From: Asparagopsis taxiformis
Lineage: Eukaryota; Rhodophyta; Florideophyceae; Bonnemaisoniales; Bonnemaisoniaceae
Reading direction: 5' to 3'
NCBI GenBank assembly: GCA_030407315.1
Contig: JALQPE010002845.1
Location: 1 to 64,000, forward strand
DNA: 64,000 nt
This document shows, piece after piece, positions 24,384 to 34,982 of this stretch; position 1 is the first letter of the stretch; each line of letters begins with the position of its first letter. The position numbers and the translations under genes are program-made. A model generated the notes under the pieces. That model saw only the letters and a program-made list of their open reading frames with translations. It searched no databases and was not told the DNA's origin.

Positions 24384-24788
24384 GCGGATGCAGCGGCGCT
24401 GGATACGTCGCTTGTGAAGCGCATCCGTTTCAACGGGCCGATGACGGTAGCATCGTATATGCGCGAGTGTCTAACACATCCACAGCACGGCTACTGCACG
24501 ACACGACCGACGATCTTCGGGGCATTCGGGGACTTTATAACAGCACCACCAATCTCGCCTGTATTCGGAGAACTGATCGGGGTATGGATCGCACACCAAG
24601 TGCGGCAACAAGACGCGTGACCGTTCCGTCTCGCAGAGCTGGGACCTGGCGACGGGTGATTAATGTCCGACGTTGTTCACACGTTAGCGTGTCTCTCCGC
24701 ACGACCGGTCGGCATCTCGTTATCCGAAGTGAGCGCGTCGTTGCGTGAACCACAAGCGCAAGTGCTTGAGGTTCACGACCTGTCAATG
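24384..24788 (+). pseudogene. NDUFAF7/MidA-like methyltransferase fragment, opposite strand to the element
   Basis: Read in one plus-strand frame with two in-frame TGA codons (24618-24620 and about 24654). It shows GPMTVASYMRECLTHP, then HGYCTT, GDFITAP and FGELIGVW, then LAELGPGDG and a S-L-S-E-V-S segment. These match the N-terminal SAM-binding part of the mitochondrial complex I assembly methyltransferase NDUFAF7 (MidA, DUF185), including the ELGPG glycine loop. It ends at the pol stop region and covers only about a third of the usual protein. Being on the opposite strand to the other cargo and to gag-pol, it could not have been captured as one collinear transcript with them. Confidence 0.8.
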
Positions 24789-24794
24789 AAGTAG

Positions 24795-27700
24795 CTAGTT
24801 GTTGGCGCGCACCGGGACTGATATTTCATAGCGGATATGCTCAGGGAGTGCCTGAACGACGTTTTTTGGAATCGGCTTCTTCCGCTTGCGAAAAAAACGC
24901 TGAATATAATTGAAGGGAATATGTTCTGGAGGTTCCCAGGTGTCGTCTTTTGCGCCATATCCTTCCCATCTCACGCGGAACTCGTTTCTGGCAGCGTGAT
25001 ATTGCACTAAGTGGCGTATAACGTATTCCTGCCCATCATACTCTCTCGTTTCACCCTGACTTTCGCTGGCCGCGCCAGTTTCTCGCGGTTCCGGGGATGG
25101 AACCTGACCTTGTGTAGACGCCTCTGCTTGTCCGGGTACCTGCGATGGTACCTGTACATTCCCTTGTGGTCGGTTCGCGCGAGGGGCTACGACAACACGA
25201 TCCAGTGACACTGTATCTTCAAGACCTTCGTCTGTTAGGATAATGGCAGTGTGTGAACCCCTTTTCAAGACCTTGAAAGGTCCAGTTACCAAACTACTTA
25301 GTTTGTGTTTAACACCATCCACTGCCGCCTCTCGTCGCAAATAAACGAAATCTCCCCTTTTTATGCCATCCTTGAGTGGCCGAGTTCGCCGGTCAAAATC
25401 AGCCTTGTACCGTCTCTGCGCAATTTGTAGTTTTCTGCCTGCCGTGGCGATAAGTTTCCGGAGCCGGGCTTGGAAACGATTGCGGTACTGCATTTCGCTT
25501 TGGCTATCTTCGGTTGACTCTGTATTTTCAAGGGATAAGTGGACGGGAGGTCGAGATAATACCAAATCAAATGGAGCCATTCCTGTCACTCGATGGACTT
25601 GGCAATTATAGCCGTATGTAATAGCGTCCGTAAATTGATCCCAGTCCTTTGCATCCTCCGAAATATATCGCCGAAGGGCTGCCAAAATAGTTCGATTGAA
25701 TCTTTCGGCCTGTCCATTTGTTTGTGGGTGATATGCCGATGTGTACAGATTGCGGACACCAAGGATATTACATATTGTGGAAAAGTATTTCGATGTAAAT
25801 TGGCCACCGTTGTCGGATAGTAGGTAGACGGGGGGACCGTACACAAACACCCAGTTTCTGCGGAAAGCAGAGGCTACGCTGAATGATGTAACTGTTTTGA
25901 GCGGTACAGTCTTGGTTAGTTTCGAAAAGCGGTCAGTGATGACCAATAAGTATTTGTTGCCTGCCGGGGTTGGTCTAAGAGGCCCCAAAATATCAATAGC
26001 GACAAATTCGAGAGGGGCGGCTGCAGGAAAAAGCTTAAGGAAGGATGCGTGCTTGCGGAGGTTAATGCGCTCTTTGGCACATTCAGGACATCCTCTTACT
26101 GTGGCATGCACGTCCATTGCCATCGATGGCCAATAATATTGCCGGCGTAAGGTCGAAAACATGCGAGTTCCACCTGGGTGTCCACTCATGCGGGGGAAGT
26201 GAGCTAAAAACAAAACACGGGATCTTAAATCTTCAGGTACCACGATCTGTTCGGACTTGTCAACTGGTGACGTACGTACAAGTAGTCCACGTTTGTCTAG
26301 CTTGAAGGGACAGGTAACCCCTTTGTCTATAAGAGCCATTTTTTCACGGCAATACTTGTCAGAGTGTTGAGCATCCACGAAAGTGGTGATCGAAATTGGG
26401 GTTACTTCCGGTGATTCCACCGTAAGGATATGTTCCACAACCAATTCATCCAGTAAATCCAATTCAATTCCATCCCAAGTATCATCAGCATCTATGGCGG
26501 GAATAGTCAGGGAATTTTGGGTTTTTGTGGTCGCTATCGAGTCGTCAGTGATAATGAAGCATGGTATCTCCATATCGACTTTAGGGCTCGATTCACCGTA
26601 AGTAGGCAAGCGACTTATGCAGTCGGCGATGGTATTAGATGCTCCTTTGCGGTATTGCACAGTAAAGTCGAATTCGAGCAATCTCAGTCGCCAACGTGCC
26701 AAACGCCCACTTGCGTCCGACAAGTTCATCATCCACTTGAGAGCCTGATGGTCGGTGAACACCTCGAAGTGCATTCCCTGTAGGTACGGGCGTAGCATAT
26801 GAACTGCCCAAACCACAGCAAGACATTCTTTCTCGCCCACAGAGTAGTTTTTCTCAGCTGGCGTCAACGATCGGCTCCAAAAGCCGATGGGATAGCGCTT
26901 ACCATCGTCCGGGTGAGTCTTCAACAAGCAGCACCCGATTTGGTATTCACAGGCGTCTGTGTCGACAGAGAAGGGGAGATCGGCTCGAGGGAGACGGAGG
27001 ATGGGAGGGGAGATAAGAGCGGCTTTGAGTTTAGAGAATGCTTCCCTCTGCTCGCTTGTGAATGGATTCAATTTCGGGCCGATGCCCTGGCGTACTAGTG
27101 CGAACAGAGGTGCTGCAACGCGAGCAAAGTTCGGTACAAATCGGCGATAGACATTGCATAGTCCAAGAAACGATCGCAGATGCGTCTGCGTGGCCGGCTC
27201 TTGGAACCCAGAGATTGCGTCTGTGTTCTTGGTAGCCACTTCTAGGAGGCCGGGGCGGATGACATGGCCTAAATAGTCTACACTTTCCCTGAAGAAGTTG
27301 CATTTGCGTAACTTCAACGACAGACCAGCCCCGCGCAATACGCTCAAGACCTCGTCGACATGTCGAATGTGGTCTTCGGTCGATTTAGAGAATATGATTA
27401 TGTCGTCTAGATAGACTAGACAGGTTCTCCAGCGGTAGCCCGCCAATAAAATGTCAATTGTCCGCTGAAAAGTTGCTGGTGCATTGCATAACCCAAACGG
27501 CATGCGACAGAATCGATATGTTCCGCAGTGGCAAGTAAAGGTTGTCTTGTCACGATCCTCCTCGGCAACGCGGAGCTGCCAATAACCCGCGTTGCAGTCC
27601 AGAGTGGTAAACCAGCGTGCATCGCCAAGCGAGTCTAAACACTCGTCCATTCGCGGCAATGGGTAAGTGTCTTTGACTGTAATATTGTTCAATTTCCTGT

Positions 27701-29165
27701 AATCCACGCAAAAACGAAGCGATCCGTCCTGTTTCGGCACCAGAACCACTGGCGACGCCCATTCTGCAGCAGCGGGTTCGATCACCCCACTTGCCAACAT
27801 GTCGTCCACTTGCTTCCGTTCCGCCTCTCTTGCCCTTGGGCCAGCTCTGTACGGCTGACAAAACACTGGTTTTGCTCCCTCCTTGAGTTGTATTCGATGC
27901 TCACTGACGCTAATCTCACCTAGCTGACCCTGCCACATAGTCGCATATTTCGCTAGCATTACCCGCACTTTCGATTGTGATTCGCTTGGTAAATGATCCA
28001 GATCGACGTCTTCTACTGTGGCGGCCTCTTCGCATTTCCCCGAAGGATCCTCCGTTAGCGGGGTTTCCGTAGAACCGCTGGCTGTCGCCATCTCATGCCT
28101 CAAAACAGCGCTAGCCTCCTTGTCTGCTTCAGTGCAGACAGCCCTACCTTGCAGTTTCTCGGCAGAAGGGCAGGACTCCCGCTCGTTCCCACTGGTCTCG
28201 GGCTTCTCCGTGTAGTTCATTCGCGGTTCGTTCGCACCATCAGACGGCAACAGTGCATTAGTACCCAAATTAATCGCGCAAATTTTTTCTGGTGCTGGGA
28301 TAGCTGTGCCGATGACTTGCCCTTTCGATAATCTCTGCGGCACATTTGAGAAGTTTGCGACACGGACGACGCGAGCTACGTGCTTCTGCAAATCGATAAC
28401 TCCATTACTCAGTGAGACTTGTCGCTCTGTATATAATTTTGGACTGGTTTCCATAAAATGAAGCCCTGTAACATCGGTTTGGACCAAGACGTTAGTCTCT
28501 GTGTGGCCGGGGAGCGTGATAGTTGCGGCCACACGTATCCTCCCATCCTGTATCTTTTTCACAAGCATTCTTGGCTGCTGTGGGCTTCTTTTCTTCTTCG
28601 GTACACGGGCTGGCCGTCGTGCGATCGGTGCAACGTTACCGTTCGCTAGCACCACGCGCTGGTGCTGAGGTTGTATTGCGTCGACATGTTCGTCAATATA
28701 TGTTGCGCCGAGGATGACATCGGCGCCCAGTTTGTTGACGACAACAAACGGTTGTCGTACGGTGTATTGCTCGATAGACACCATCAAATATATTATCCCC
28801 TGGGTATCGAGGCGATGGTTAGACGCGCTTGCAAGGGAGACAATTCGTTGCGATTTGCTAATTTTCGTCTTAGCTTCAATTGGCAGCAAATCCGCGCGTA
28901 TCAAGTTTGGACCTGCACCAGTATCAAAAACTGTCAACCTCTCGGTTTGCGTTTTTGCGGATAGTCCGATTTTTGCGCAAACTTTGTAGTTCCAGGCGGA
29001 CAAATAGCACACGTTACTCTCATTGTAGTTTTCCAGTGATAAATCGGGAGGAAGGCCGTATGGCAATTCCGCCTTTACTGGAAATCCGCGCTTCTCGGGA
29101 TGCGAGGGCGTTGTAGGGGATAGGAGAGGTAATGTGTTATCTATGCCCGCCGCTAGACGTTTTTT
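24795..29165 (-). CDS. pol: Pol polyprotein (inner element): protease, RT, RNase H, integrase, chromodomain
   Basis: An intact minus-strand frame. Motifs in order are: protease FDTGAGPNLI; RT with FCVDYRKLN, TTLDCNAGYWQ and YLDDIIIFS (YLDD at 27402-27413); RNase H with DTDA, EKECLAVVWA and TDHQALKW; integrase HHCC zinc finger (H..SGHPGG..C-x2-C) and the D, D, E residues in FVAIDILGPL, LLSDNGGQF and YHPQTNGQAERFNR; and a C-terminal chromodomain (FRVRWEGYGAKDDTWEP). This order is that of chromoviruses, whose chromodomain directs integration to chromatin. No ATG lies near its start. The frame is open up to the -1 slippery site at the gag end, so expression as Gag-Pol is likely. Confidence 0.95.
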   Translation of the reverse strand, partial: KKRLAAGIDNTLPLLSPTTPSHPEKRGFPVKAELPYGLPPDLSLENYNESNVCYLSAWNYKVCAKIGLSAKTQTERLTVFDTGAGPNLIRADLLPIEAKTKISKSQRIVSLASASNHRLDTQGIIYLMVSIEQYTVRQPFVVVNKLGADVILGATYIDEHVDAIQPQHQRVVLANGNVAPIARRPARVPKKKRSPQQPRMLVKKIQDGRIRVAATITLPGHTETNVLVQTDVTGLHFMETSPKLYTERQVSLSNGVIDLQKHVARVVRVANFSNVPQRLSKGQVIGTAIPAPEKICAINLGTNALLPSDGANEPRMNYTEKPETSGNERESCPSAEKLQGRAVCTEADKEASAVLRHEMATASGSTETPLTEDPSGKCEEAATVEDVDLDHLPSESQSKVRVMLAKYATMWQGQLGEISVSEHRIQLKEGAKPVFCQPYRAGPRAREAERKQVDDMLASGVIEPAAAEWASPVVLVPKQDGSLRFCVDYRKLNNITVKDTYPLPRMDECLDSLGDARWFTTLDCNAGYWQLRVAEEDRDKTTFTCHCGTYRFCRMPFGLCNAPATFQRTIDILLAGYRWRTCLVYLDDIIIFSKSTEDHIRHVDEVLSVLRGAGLSLKLRKCNFFRESVDYLGHVIRPGLLEVATKNTDAISGFQEPATQTHLRSFLGLCNVYRRFVPNFARVAAPLFALVRQGIGPKLNPFTSEQREAFSKLKAALISPPILRLPRADLPFSVDTDACEYQIGCCLLKTHPDDGKRYPIGFWSRSLTPAEKNYSVGEKECLAVVWAVHMLRPYLQGMHFEVFTDHQALKWMMNLSDASGRLARWRLRLLEFDFTVQYRKGASNTIADCISRLPTYGESSPKVDMEIPCFIITDDSIATTKTQNSLTIPAIDADDTWDGIELDLLDELVVEHILTVESPEVTPISITTFVDAQHSDKYCREKMALIDKGVTCPFKLDKRGLLVRTSPVDKSEQIVVPEDLRSRVLFLAHFPRMSGHPGGTRMFSTLRRQYYWPSMAMDVHATVRGCPECAKERINLRKHASFLKLFPAAAPLEFVAIDILGPLRPTPAGNKYLLVITDRFSKLTKTVPLKTVTSFSVASAFRRNWVFVYGPPVYLLSDNGGQFTSKYFSTICNILGVRNLYTSAYHPQTNGQAERFNRTILAALRRYISEDAKDWDQFTDAITYGYNCQVHRVTGMAPFDLVLSRPPVHLSLENTESTEDSQSEMQYRNRFQARLRKLIATAGRKLQIAQRRYKADFDRRTRPLKDGIKRGDFVYLRREAAVDGVKHKLSSLVTGPFKVLKRGSHTAIILTDEGLEDTVSLDRVVVAPRANRPQGNVQVPSQVPGQAEASTQGQVPSPEPRETGAASESQGETREYDGQEYVIRHLVQYHAARNEFRVRWEGYGAKDDTWEPPEHIPFNYIQRFFRKRKKPIPKNVVQALPEHIRYEISVPVRANN

Positions 29166-31573
29166 GACTTGTCGGGAATGTTGGGCGGACGTTCTTCTTT
29201 GGTCATAGCGGCTGAGGATGACACAGGGCGGCGGAAACGACGGTTACGCGTGTTCTTGAAATTTTCCCGTTGTGATTTTGCCGGGATTTCAGGAGTTGCA
29301 AATGGCGGTGTTCGGCCAACCTTGAATAGCCACTGCTTCTGCGACGGCGAGAGAGAGTTGTAATTTGCCATTTGTAGCGTGACAAGCCTTGAATCCGGCA
29401 ATGGATTAGAAATTAATGGACAGTTTGGCCTCCTATGACCGACAGCGAAACAGTCAAAACATATATCGGTCGGTCGGTTTTCATCGGGAGGTATCTGTGT
29501 GCCTCTTCCCGGTAGTTGGGAGTGGTTTGGCTGAGTGGAGCGTGTAGCTCCATCGGTGGGGCTTTTTCGCACGTTATGATTGGCAAGGTGCCAAGGGAGG
29601 CGCGCCGGGGGAAAGCGGCTGGAGTTGTCTGATTCAATGGCTAGCGACTCAGAAGCCGTCTGTTGCAGCACCGCTTCGTAATCTGTGTCATACGAGATGG
29701 ATTCGCCGTTAGATGGCGGCTCTGACGTTGGATGAGTGGCGAAGACGGCGTCAGCCGTCATCTCTTGACGCCTCGCTGCCCTCGATCTCTGGTTTGCGCT
29801 AGTATCAGCTTTTGGGGTCACAAACATGGCTCTATGATGTCGGTCATTTGGTGCTCGCTTCTGGGTTTGTACTGAAATCAGTGCGCGGTTGGAATCGCCA
29901 ATAGCTTGCGCCCGCTCCACACACTCCATAAATGTCATTTTCATGTCTGATCCCCTTTTTGCTTGTAGGAGTGGCCTAATATCGCCTCGTACACCTCTAA
30001 TAAACCTTGTAATGAGCTGTTGCTCAGAAAAAACGTTGCCACACACTCGTGCTCTGCGGCGTAAACGAGTGCCATATGCCATCTCGTCCTCGTTAGCTTG
30101 CTGTCGGGTGGAATCGAGGTCGGCCACCGCCTTGTCAATGTATGTATCTTTGGCGTACGTGCGTAGAAGGTGTTGCACTGCCTGCGAATATAAGTGGAAT
30201 CCACCGAGCTGTTCCGCACCCAGATCAAAGTGCGCTAGATAGTTATCCCTCGCGTCTCCGTCGAGAAAGGACGGAAGAAGCAACATTGCTGCTCCCTCGC
30301 TGATGTCATTCTCATCGCACTGGCGTTTGAATATGGTCAGAAATTCTAATATTCCAATTGGGCTACTGCCGTCAAACTTGCGTTCACCGACGGAGTGTGC
30401 TAGTAATCTGCGATAAGCGCCAATATTGGCGGTAACAACACGGTCGACTCTAGAATCGACGTTTCGAAGTCGATATCGCCTGTAAGATATCACCTTGTTG
30501 AACTGGGCGTCTGATGAGCACAGTTCCGTTAACCCGCGTTCGTGTGGTCCCTTCCAGGCGTGGCCGCGGCGATTGTGCGACGGGTCAATCTCACAGTCGG
30601 TGCAATAACATTCTGGTGAAATTTTTCTCCCTATAGCCTTGTGTGCACGGTGGCGAGGGTGACTATTTGATAGTCTGTAACGCATAGTTTGCCGTTCGCT
30701 GTCGCCCTCTGAACTACACGAATCCGCTGTAGGTGCAATAAACGGTTCAGGAGAGTTTTTTCGAGGACTTTTCGTAGTTACCCTCAAATTGTTAGCAATG
30801 CCATCCACTCTCTGTTTAAGCTCGTTCATCTCTGCCTGCCTGCCCTCTAGTGAGGATATTTTCTTCTGCACCAAGTGCATTTCGTGACCCAACACGGTCA
30901 CGTCATCAGAGATGCCGTTGACGCGTTCGACAGTGGGTATTTTGCCCATATACCTTTCCATTACACTGTTTACCTCAATCTTGACCTGGGCTGATAAGCA
31001 ATCTTGCACATGTTGCAGTTTTTCTGAAACGACATTCGCGACCGCCAGATGTACATTTTTTTCCAACTTGTTGATTTTTTCCATTATCGTACCGATTCCC
31101 TCCGGGTTGATTGCCTTTGTTTCTGGTACTGGAGGTGCGGGTAATGTTGGTGGTGATCGTGGTCGGCGGAGGTCAGAGAGGGAAGGTAGTTCTGCTTCCT
31201 GTGTCGCGCTATCAGCGACAGCTGTCACTGGCACGGCATTATCGTTCCCGGGCGTTTTCAGACGCTCTGGGTTGTCCCAAAGAGGTCTCGAAAGTGTCCT
31301 TGAAATCCCCGTGGGGTGCTGTCCGCTGTTAGAGGTGGGCTGCGGCAGAATGGCATTGAACTCGGCATGGCCAACCACTTCTGAGAAGGTTGGCTTGATA
31401 GGTCTATTCGAGTCCGTATGGGACAGCCTGTTAGAGTTTGTACCTCTCGAGGAGCGTGGAGTAGCTCCAGGGCTATTTTTTTCGCGGTGGAGGCGCCGCA
31501 AAACTTGCGTGCGTGTTTCGCGCATCGAGCCGAAGCTCGACGGTGCTGTAGTTGGCCGACGTGGCGAATCCAT
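29153..31573 (-). CDS. gag: Gag protein (inner element)
   Basis: 806 residues from the ATG at 31573, 109 nt inside the 5' LTR edge; the frame is open further upstream but without need. Ser/Pro/Arg-rich N-terminus, a helical region with a Leu heptad-like stretch, a capsid-like core (FL..FK..C.., then GARD..L, then RRQANEDEMAYGTRLRRRAR), and a CCHC zinc knuckle near the C-terminus (CFDCFAVGHRRPNC). It forms the particle and packages RNA. The frame ends in TCA AAA AAC GTC TAG, which contains the slippery heptamer for Pol. Confidence 0.9.
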   Translation of the reverse strand: MDSPRRPTTAPSSFGSMRETRTQVLRRLHREKNSPGATPRSSRGTNSNRLSHTDSNRPIKPTFSEVVGHAEFNAILPQPTSNSGQHPTGISRTLSRPLWDNPERLKTPGNDNAVPVTAVADSATQEAELPSLSDLRRPRSPPTLPAPPVPETKAINPEGIGTIMEKINKLEKNVHLAVANVVSEKLQHVQDCLSAQVKIEVNSVMERYMGKIPTVERVNGISDDVTVLGHEMHLVQKKISSLEGRQAEMNELKQRVDGIANNLRVTTKSPRKNSPEPFIAPTADSCSSEGDSERQTMRYRLSNSHPRHRAHKAIGRKISPECYCTDCEIDPSHNRRGHAWKGPHERGLTELCSSDAQFNKVISYRRYRLRNVDSRVDRVVTANIGAYRRLLAHSVGERKFDGSSPIGILEFLTIFKRQCDENDISEGAAMLLLPSFLDGDARDNYLAHFDLGAEQLGGFHLYSQAVQHLLRTYAKDTYIDKAVADLDSTRQQANEDEMAYGTRLRRRARVCGNVFSEQQLITRFIRGVRGDIRPLLQAKRGSDMKMTFMECVERAQAIGDSNRALISVQTQKRAPNDRHHRAMFVTPKADTSANQRSRAARRQEMTADAVFATHPTSEPPSNGESISYDTDYEAVLQQTASESLAIESDNSSRFPPARLPWHLANHNVRKSPTDGATRSTQPNHSQLPGRGTQIPPDENRPTDICFDCFAVGHRRPNCPLISNPLPDSRLVTLQMANYNSLSPSQKQWLFKVGRTPPFATPEIPAKSQRENFKNTRNRRFRRPVSSSAAMTKEERPPNIPDKSKNV
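29159..29165 (-). other. Predicted -1 ribosomal frameshift site A AAA AAC (inner element)
   Basis: In the gag frame the codons are TCA AAA AAC, and the next-but-one codon is the gag stop. A -1 slip enters the pol frame, which has no stop between here and the protease. A_AAA_AAC is among the most efficient known eukaryotic slippery heptamers. GC-rich text follows (GCGGCGGGC..GCCC), possibly a stem, not proven. Confidence 0.75.
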
Positions 31574-31681
31574 CGCACGATTCGACTGAACAGCCAGTCG
31601 ATTGGCGTAGTAACCTCCTGTAGTAACAAAAATGAGATAAAAACTAGCGTTAGATTCAAGTGTTCTAGGTCGAGAGACCAA

Positions 31682-32010
31682 TGTGGTCTCCTAGGTAAAA
31701 GCGGCGGCGCGAACGCAGCACCGAAAAGAGATGTGGTAGAGCTTGTAGTGGTAGTTAGATCACTAGAACCTTGAAGGTCACCGGCGCAGAGCCGCCGGAG
31801 CTAACGCTGCCTTCTCGCTCCGCGCCGGTTGTCCACACCTTTATTCAGTAAAATTCCGAAATAGTTCGGCGTCGCGCGAAAAGGCTAAAAGTTTCAAATT
31901 ATCTCTAAAAGTCAAATTACAGCAATACTAGAGAGCTTACATGGCCAGCCTGCACTGTAAGGGCGGTACTGGCTTACAGTATTCCCTGTTCTGACGTTCA
32001 CTATACTACA
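31682..32010 (-). repeat. 5' LTR of inner element
   Basis: 329 bp, starting TGTAGTATAG and ending ACCACA on the minus strand. The next bases inward read TTGGTCTCTCGACC. TGG at this position is usual for a primer-binding site, but I could not assign a tRNA. Confidence 0.95.
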
Positions 32011-32015
32011 CCGTC
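32011..32015. repeat. Target site duplication CCGTC, right copy
   Basis: Second copy of the 5-bp target duplication. Removing 17776-32015 restores an uninterrupted outer pol frame. Confidence 0.95.
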
Positions 32016-34982
32016 AAGGACGCGTATCCGATTCCGCGCATGGACGATTGCGTCGATTCGCTTGGTAACGCGACGGTTTTCACTACGCTGGACTGCAACT
32101 CGGGATACTGGCAGATCCCAGTAGCGCACGCCGACCGCGACAAGACTACGTTTACGTCGCATGTTGGTACGTATCGCTTCCGCCGTATGCCCTTCGGACT
32201 ATCGAACGCGCCCGCGACGTTTCAGCGCGCGCTCGATATCCTGCTCGCGAACGTGAAATGGCAGCACTGCCTTGTCTACCTGGATGACGTAATTATCTTC
32301 TCCGCCGACGTAAACGCGCACGTGGATCACGTCGACGAGATACTGGGAATCCTCGGACGCGCTGGTGTTTCGCTTAAATTCGCGAAGACTGAGTTCTTCA
32401 AGCGAACGGTGGACTATTTGGGACATACTATTTCGCCGGGGAAGCTATCCGTACCGACGACGAAATGCGACGCGCTGCGCGATGCGACGTATCCGACGAC
32501 GAAAACGCAGCTGCGCAGCTTTCTGGGAACTTGCAACGTATACCGCCGATTCGTCGAAAAATTCGCGTTCGTCGCGGCGCCGCTTACGCAGTTTCTAAAG
32601 AAGGACCAAGGAGACAGCTTACCCGCGCCGACGCCGGAGCAAACACGCGCGTTCGAATCACTGCGACGAGCGATGCTATCTCCACCTATTCTTCGCCTAC
32701 CGCGCGAGGGACACCCATACGTGCTCGATACCGACGCGTCACAGGGACAAATCGGATGCGCGTTACTACAGATAGACGCCGACGGAGACACATTGCATCC
32801 AGTCGGATACTGGTCGCGCACGCTTAACGACGCGGAGCGAAATTATTCGACGACGGAACGCGAATGCCTCGCGGTGGTATGGGCAGTGCTACTACTACGC
32901 GCGTACCTAGACGGACGGAAGTTCACCGTTCGCACGGAACACAATTCGCTGCGCTGGATTCTAAACATGACCTCTGCGGAAGGACGACTCGCGCGCTGGC
33001 GATTGCGACTCGCCGAGTTCGAGTTCGAGTTCGACGTCGAATATAAAAAGGGTAAACGCCATGTTATCGCCGACGCGCTCTCGCGAATGGCCACGCGAAG
33101 CGGCGACGAGACGGAAATACCGGACGAGATACCCTGCTTCGACGCCGCGAACATCGTTGAACCGCACGCAGACGCTTATGCGCGAACCAATACCGCGCTA
33201 CTATGCGACTACGCAGAATACTACCCGAGTTTGGACTGCCTACTGGCAACTCGGTCGTGCATCGAACCGCCCGTGTCCACTGACGAGTGGATACGCGAGC
33301 AAGCGACGGACGAATTCTGTCAAAACGCGAAGCGCGATGTCGAAACCGCGCCGCAGTCGCGCTTTCACCTGTCCCTCGATGGGATACTTATGAGGACCGC
33401 GCCGCTCGACGACGCCACGCAGATAGTCGTGCCCGAAGCGATTAAGGGGCGCATTCTGCGAGCTAACCATTACGCGATAACCGCAGGACATCCGGGCGCG
33501 CGACGCATGTATGACGCAATCCGACACGCGTACTACTGGCCGATGATGAGCGTGGACGTCTACACCACCGTGAGACAGTGCGACGCGTGCGCACGTAACC
33601 GCGTTACGCAATATCGCCACACGAACGCCTTGAAGCTATTCCCCGCGACGCGCCCGCTCGAAGACGTCGCTATCGATATCCTTGGGCCGCTACCCGAGAC
33701 TCCGCGCCAACGCCGCTTCGTACTTGTAATCGCAGACCGCTATAGCAAACTCTGCCGACTCATCGCGCTCGGACGCGTATCCGCGCTCGCCGTTGCGAAG
33801 GCATTTTGCCGAGATTGGGTGTTCGTCTATGGACCGCCGCGCACGCTACTTTCGGACAATGGGCCACAATTCCGCTCGAAGCTGTTTCAGGAGACTTGTG
33901 CGCTGATGGGTACGCGAAACATATTCACAACGACGTACCATCCGCAATCGAACGGACAAGTCGAGCGCATGAACCGCACCATCGTCGCGACGCTGCGCCA
34001 TTATGTAGATGAAGAGCGCAGAGATTGGGACGAGCATTTAGACGCGCTAGCGTACGCTTACAACCGCGCGATACACCGCTCGACGAATACGTCGCCGTTC
34101 GAACTTACGCTCACACGCTACCCCGTATCGCTGGGAACGGAACAAGTGGACACGATTCGCAGCACGCCGTTTCTCCGCATGGAATTTCTAGCGCGATTAT
34201 CGGACGCCTACGCGCGCGCAGCAAACGCGCTGAAGAAGGCGCAAGCGCGGTATAAACGGGATTTCGACCGCGGCGTACGCGCAGTGAACAAGGAGATCAA
34301 GGTGGGTGACCAAGTCTACTTGGATACCCGCGCGGGAGCGACGACTCAAGCGCAGCGAAGTGAAGGAGCGCGTGCGTCGAAATTGGACTACCCCGTCTCC
34401 GGCCCTTTCCCTTTAATAGGCTGTCGCGGCCATACTTACGAAATCGTAGTAGATGGCGTGCCCGAGCTCGTTAGTTCCGACCGCATCCGTGTCGCACCGC
34501 GTATTGCGACGCCCGCGCCTTCCCCGCTAGACGACGAGGAAGATGTTACCGCAACGGAAGCCGCTAACGATGCTACGCAACGCAGCGAACGCGACCTCGA
34601 AGCTTCGCGCAAAGTTAACCCAGAGTTTGGGTACGGAACGCGCGAATTTATGATTGACAAACTCATGGCCGAAGGCATTGACGATGCTGGGGAAGCCGTT
34701 TTCCGAGTGCGCTGGAAAGGATATTCGCCGCGCGATGATACCTGGGAACCCGTGGGCTCACTACCCGCACCTATTGTCGCACGTTTTCGCAAGGACCTCA
34801 AGCGAACTGCTTCGAGCGACACCGAGCCCGACCGCGCTACGTCACGCGACCGCCGGGGACCCCCGCCGAAGAAACGCACGCCGGAAGCGACAAGCGTCAC
34901 CAAACCGCGCCGGACGCCACCCAGTCACTCCAGTTCGCGGTTAGCGGACAAGAGGACGCGCCATCGCCCGCCACGCAACTAA
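32016..34982 (+). pseudogene. pol: Pol, 3' part: RT core, RNase H, integrase, chromodomain (outer element)
   Basis: Continues the frame broken at 17775. It encodes RT (MPFGLSNAPATFQRA, YLDDVIIFS), RNase H (DTDASQGQIG, ERECLAVVWAV), integrase (H..TAGHPGA..C-x2-C; VAIDILGPL; LLSDNGPQF; YHPQSNGQVERMNR) and a chromodomain (FRVRWKGYSPRDDTWEP), then a basic Ser/Arg-rich tail. With the 5' part the Pol frame totals about 1430 residues, close to the inner element's Pol. It is clearly a different family member: GC-rich, with frequent amino-acid differences. Only the nested insertion visibly inactivates it. Confidence 0.95.

Larger units (their letters stand above)
17776..32010 (-). mobile_element. Inner Ty3/gypsy chromodomain retrotransposon carrying host-gene cargo
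   Basis: A complete element of 14,235 bp on the minus strand. It has TG..CA LTRs of 329 bp at both ends and a 5-bp target duplication. Gag (31573 to 29153) is followed by pol (29165 to 24795). About 6.7 kb of extra sequence lies between the pol stop and the 3' LTR (18105-24794). That extra DNA contains pieces of at least five unrelated cellular genes. LTRs that are identical except for one base seen by eye (A at the right copy, G at the left, about 11 bases in) imply a very recent insertion. Confidence 0.95.
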
